NCBI GenBank assembly: GCA_021307315.1
Contig: JAJSPD010000002.1
Span: 992,001 to 1,056,000, forward strand
From: Bisporella sp. PMI_857
Taxonomy: Eukaryota > Ascomycota > Leotiomycetes > Helotiales > Helotiaceae
Direction: 5' to 3'
DNA: 64,000 nucleotides
The translations under genes were made by a program, and so were the position numbers. Positions 60,401 through 64,000 of the stretch are shown piece by piece; positions within the stretch are counted from its first letter, which is position 1, and the number at the start of each line of letters is the position of its first letter. The notes under the pieces are model-generated. The model worked only from the letters and a program-made list of their open reading frames with translations. It had not been told where the DNA came from and did not search any database.

Positions 60401-61150
60401 TTGTATGACGGAATTCAATAGTGATCCCCATCATCGGCCGCTTGCTACCATTTCTGGCTCTGTTGGTCCTCTCAAGCTCGCAATATGCATTCTAGGACTT
60501 TTAGATCAGTCTATATCTTGGTCAGAATCTAGAAATACTAGCGATGTCGGCACTCAGACGCCTTCAGCAGATGGAACTAACAGGCATGAGTAAGGCTTTC
60601 CGACAGAACTAGACGTTGGTTGCGCAGCAGCGCCTTTTCCACAATCTCGAACTGTCATTCTAAGAGGACCTAATATGTCTGAAAAATCGACGCAGGTTCT
60701 GCATTGACAGTCAAAGTCGACCGAATCGTTCCATATCTCAGTGGTCGATGACAATGATCAAATCTCCATCTCATCCATCGATATCTTTCAAAGCACAAAC
60801 TTGACACGATTGTCACAGCAACCAATGGTACCAAGGCCGTGGCTGCTGTTAAAGAAGCTGCTACCCAAGGAAAGGGGTTTGGTATCATATTTATGGATAT
60901 TTAAATGCCTGAGGGGGGTGGATTTGAAGCTACTCGTTATATCAAGAATTTTGAGAAAGAGCACAATGATCCTTCAAACCCTGGGGAATATAACTCCTAC
61001 ATTGCGGCATTGACAGGGTTGGTTAGTCGGAGAGATAGAGACAGGCCCCACGAGTGCGGCTTTGATGATTTCCTTACAAAACCAATATCTTTTGCCAAGA
61101 TCGGAGAACTATTGAAGAGGTTTGGGAAGAGAGAGAACGATCCGAAGTGA
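57477..61150 (+). pseudogene. Decayed hybrid sensor histidine kinase
   Basis: Hybrid kinases autophosphorylate a His and pass phosphate to an internal receiver Asp in fungal stress signalling. Pieces appear in order but in different frames: an N-terminal region of unclear content (57477-58840); HisKA with CISHESKSPLHGILAS (His codon at 58957) and FDTVNHVLDYSEIN; N-box-like VVMNIFGNVQKDTESGYI (59577); SGRGIFGEYLERYL (59720); G2 box ATGVGLGLSIV (59885); LGGNIRVQSEVGIG (60000); EATLPLE (60050); YLVDWF (60250); receiver with VVDDND (60741), FMDI-stop-MP, then GFEATRYIKNFEKEH and CGFDDFLTKP (61055). The receiver Asp codon is followed one codon later by TAA (60902), which fits CAA or TCA mutated to stop. 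Many stops and shifts rule out a working protein. Confidence 0.82.
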
Positions 61151-62017
61151 TCCAAGACCAATACAGATCTGATACTCTCAGATTATTGCACTATTTCGGC
61201 AAGCAGAGTTGTTAGGCAGCTCATAACCCTCAACGCCGTTTGGACAACCTGGCATTTGCCTTATGGAGTTCTAAAACTTCCAGTTGGCGTGTCTCAGCCA
61301 CTTAATCAATTCGAGTGTGTTCCTTTCCCTAGATCCTACAGGCTACGGAAAGTCATCTCTGTCAAACACACCATGAAAGATTGTTTGTCTAGAAAAAGTA
61401 AGACTGTCACAAACATTACTGGAAATTCTCTAACGCTAAAAAATTATGATAGATAACAATCACTGCCTTCTAGAGAGTGTGCCTTACAATATTTCGACAT
61501 TGTTGCTCATGGTTCAGCTCTCTAAAATGTTTCACAAAATAGCAGGCACATATTTGAGCCGCAGCGTTACTGGGGGACTCGCATTGTAGTGATAAGACAT
61601 GAATTCGATCCGGATATACTTTTATGTTTGCCGTACTACGGTGATCTTCTGCAGGTTTTCGCAGGTCGCGTGATCTGCTCTGAACACCACCGTACTACAT
61701 CAATATTCATATTTCAACAAATACATTGGTATCGTGTCCTCTGCTACTCTCACCTTACTACCACCAACACAACCTTGAATCCAGTTTCTCAATTCAGCTC
61801 ATATTGATAAGCTCACTATTCACATCGTGTAGCATATGATAGTTTACGGCTATTTACCCGCCTTGTGCGACGTGAGAAGAGTGGAGCGTGAACACCCGTA
61901 TGCTACGCGCTGTTCCTTCTCAACCCCATCAGCAAATTGCCTTTCGTGGCGTTCTTATCTTTCTCAGAGCTGTAGTTTGTTTGAGACGCTTACAAAGTAC
62001 ATGCGCCTCTGACAAGT
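61151..62017. other. Intergenic, upstream of the P450
   Basis: No supported gene. Frames 61256-61456, 61589-61807 and 61888-62142 have no known features; the last overlaps the P450 start in another phase. Confidence 0.5.
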
Positions 62018-64000
62018 ATGGCACTCATTCTGATCGCGATCTTGAGCGTATTGCTTGTCTGCACTCAGATAGTCGTTCGCAATCTATGGAAGAATATTGC
62101 CGCGGCCAAGGGAACTGGTCTCAGATATGTCGTCGTCCGTAAGTAAAATTACCTTATTCCTCTTTTCCATATCATAAAATACTTCACACACAATGCATCG
62201 TAATTGTGGCGCAAACTGCTTGCATTGCACAGGCCACGGAGCTTCAACAACGACTGACTGCCAACAGCATTCCCAGCCACAGGCGCATTCACGTTTATAT
62301 TCAATATACTCGCAAGTATAATCTCACGCAAGTTCTCCATCAAACTCTGGGATACCTTCAAGTAAGCAGAACCTTAACATATGTGGCTCTACTAACATTC
62401 ATCGACAGAGTTATCACTCTCAATGATGCCTACCATAATCCACGTGCTCTTCATGATAAATACGGTGATACTTTTATCATCGTCAGCCCTTTCGAGCTCT
62501 TGTTTAAGACATGCAATGCTGAACTCATATCACAAATCATCCCACGCCGCCAAGACTTTATAAAGCCCGTTCAAGGCTATGCAATCGTCGCAATTTTTGG
62601 CTCAAGTCTACTTACGACTGAAGGCGAAGACTTCCGAAGACACAAGAAGGTAGTTGCACCCAGCTTCTCAGAGAGCACTAACCGGCTGGTTTTTGAAGAG
62701 AGCCTTAGACAGGCACATGGAATAATGGACTTCTGGGCTAGGGCAGAAGGCAATAATTCAAATGATATCAAAGTTGAAGACACATCGGCCGATGCTGCAG
62801 TCTTAAGCTTCCATGTCATATGTGCTGCTGGGTTTCAGTTACTCCAATTTTGGCCAGGCGAGGATCGACAGGAGTCCAAATTTCGGCGTCGATCCAGCCT
62901 CACTCGACTAGATAAGTCCGGCTCGTATACATTAACTTTTAAGGAGAGCATGGATGCTGTAGTAAGCGGCCTCGCATGGCTTCGGCTTTTCAGTATTACC
63001 TCGCTCAGTAAGTTCATTTAACGAACGAAGATTGGTAAGCAAGTACTGATATGTTCAACGTAGAACGTTCTCCATTTACATTGCACAAGAACTTGTATAC
63101 CGCATACAATGACTGCAGCAAATACTACCGCGACATTTTCGATCTCAAAAAGAAGGAGATGCAATCTGGTAGAAATGACGAAAACAGAATGTGTAAGTGC
63201 TATCCGATGAAGTTTTGAAATATACTGACGTTAGTTTAGTGGACATGATGGGTAAAATACTCTCCTAGGACTGGGCTAGAAGTATATGTTAGACTAATGC
63301 GATATATAGAAGCAATGGTTCGAGCATCCGTAGATGCGCCTATGGACGGAGAGAGGAAGCCGAGGGGAGTCTACGATCCGCTCCTTAGCAAAACAGAAAT
63401 CATCGGCAATACCTTTGTCTTCTTCCTCGCTGGCCATGAGACCACTGGTAACTCGATCCACTTCTGCATTGTTCTCCTTGCCACCCATCTCGAGGTACAG
63501 CGGAAGATGCAGGCAGATATCGATCATCTTCTCGGAAAGGATAAGCCTCTTTCGGAACTTTCATATCAGCAGGACATGCCGCTTCTTTTCAACTCCATGA
63601 TTGGTGCAATAATCAAGGAACAGCTTCGAATTGTGCCCGCAATACTTAACATTCCCAAGCAAGCTACCAATGATCATACCGTAACTTTAGATGGAAAGCC
63701 GTTGGTTATACCAAATAGGGCAGTCGTTCATTTGACATCCGTTGGTACGCATCGGAATCCTAAATATTGGCCAAGCTGCGAGTCGAAGGTTACGCCAGGC
63801 ACCAATGATCTCAACGATTTCGTTCCTGATCGATGGCTTCTAAATAGTATCTACCACCGAAACTATTACAATTCCAATCCAAATCTAAATGAGAACGAGT
63901 TTGGTGATGAGAAGCCAGCCATAAAGCCTGTCCAGGATAAAACCCTCTTTGATACAGACACAGGCATGTTCTTCACACCACCGAAAGGCGCTTATATTCC
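62018..64000 (+). CDS. Cytochrome P450 monooxygenase, 3' end outside window
   Basis: Partial: the haem-binding Cys region lies beyond base 64000. Likely exons: 62018-62138 (N-terminal membrane anchor ALILIAILSVLLVCTQIVV), about 62233-63007, 63064-63192, a 12-nt microexon 63240-63251, and 63310 onward. Text typical of the family: YGDTFIIVSPFELL, LLTTEGEDFRRHKKVVAPSF, EESLRQAHGIMDFW, I-helix AGHETTGNSIHF, and the K-helix ExxR in KEQLRIVP, then THRNPKYWPS. The exon 1 to 2 phase does not fit with the obvious sites, so another small exon or a defect near 62140-62420 is possible. The downstream junctions all keep frame. The substrate cannot be told; fungal P450s act in xenobiotic or secondary metabolism. 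Confidence 0.8.

Noticed and set aside
1..64000. tRNA, rRNA, CRISPR and transposase genes
   Set aside because: I looked for tRNA B-box-like sequences, regular spaced repeats and transposase or reverse-transcriptase motifs and saw none I could support; a tRNAscan-SE and repeat search would be decisive.

Overview
The window looks like nuclear DNA of a filamentous ascomycete (Pezizomycotina). Genes carry introns of about 46-170 nt with GTAAGT/GTGAGT-type donors and CTAAC/CTAAT branch points, intergenic spaces are long and AT-rich, and the protein families (HET domain, fungal rhodopsin domain, DUF7703, SET2 with WW and SRI, Sec72) are typical of moulds. A leotiomycete such as a Helotiales member is my best guess, but this is inference only.

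Layout. 1-4.3 kb: AT-rich DNA with coding remnants on the minus strand, no gene I can name. 5.1-8.1 kb: a DUF985 cupin (+), a DUF7703 membrane protein (+) and a second, signal-peptide-bearing DUF985 cupin (-). 9.6-10.1 kb: a GlcG/HbpS-type small protein. 11.7-16.8 kb: three loci of coiled-coil proteins, two of them clearly one unnamed family; the middle one is best preserved. 18.0-23.6 kb: a conserved housekeeping block, HEM1 (5-aminolevulinate synthase, +), a UBC1/E2-25K ubiquitin-conjugating enzyme (-) and RPT2 (26S proteasome ATPase, +). 24.8-26.7 kb: a decayed HET-domain gene. 28.4-30.1 kb: a tail-anchored fatty-aldehyde-type ALDH. 31.9-32.5 kb: a Sec72-like TPR protein. 33-34.6 kb: an unknown minus-strand gene with in-frame stops. 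38.1-39.8 kb: mitochondrial GABA transaminase. 40.7-43.7 kb: SET2 histone H3K36 methyltransferase. 46.5-47.8 kb: a four-exon AT-hook protein. 49.9-51.3 kb: a five-exon rhodopsin-domain membrane protein. 51.6-53.3 kb: an amidohydrolase broken by frameshifts. 54.6-57.1 kb: a divergent pair, CAF1/POP2 deadenylase (-) and complex I NDUFB3/B12 subunit (+). 57.5-61.2 kb: a decayed hybrid histidine kinase. 62.0 kb to the end: a cytochrome P450 that runs out of the window.

Overall, intact conserved genes (haem synthesis, proteasome and ubiquitin, transcription elongation chromatin, mRNA decay, respiration, GABA catabolism) sit in islands. Between them are AT-rich stretches holding broken copies of fast-evolving fungal families (HET, hybrid kinase, amidohydrolase, coiled-coil). 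Several breaking stops have the C-to-T form expected of repeat-induced point mutation (RIP), but I could not compute RIP indices. I saw no clear operon-like or novel defence system; the most novel material is the coiled-coil family and the unknown minus-strand genes at 3.5-4.3 and 33-34.6 kb. Exon boundaries were worked out by hand from splice consensus and reading frame.
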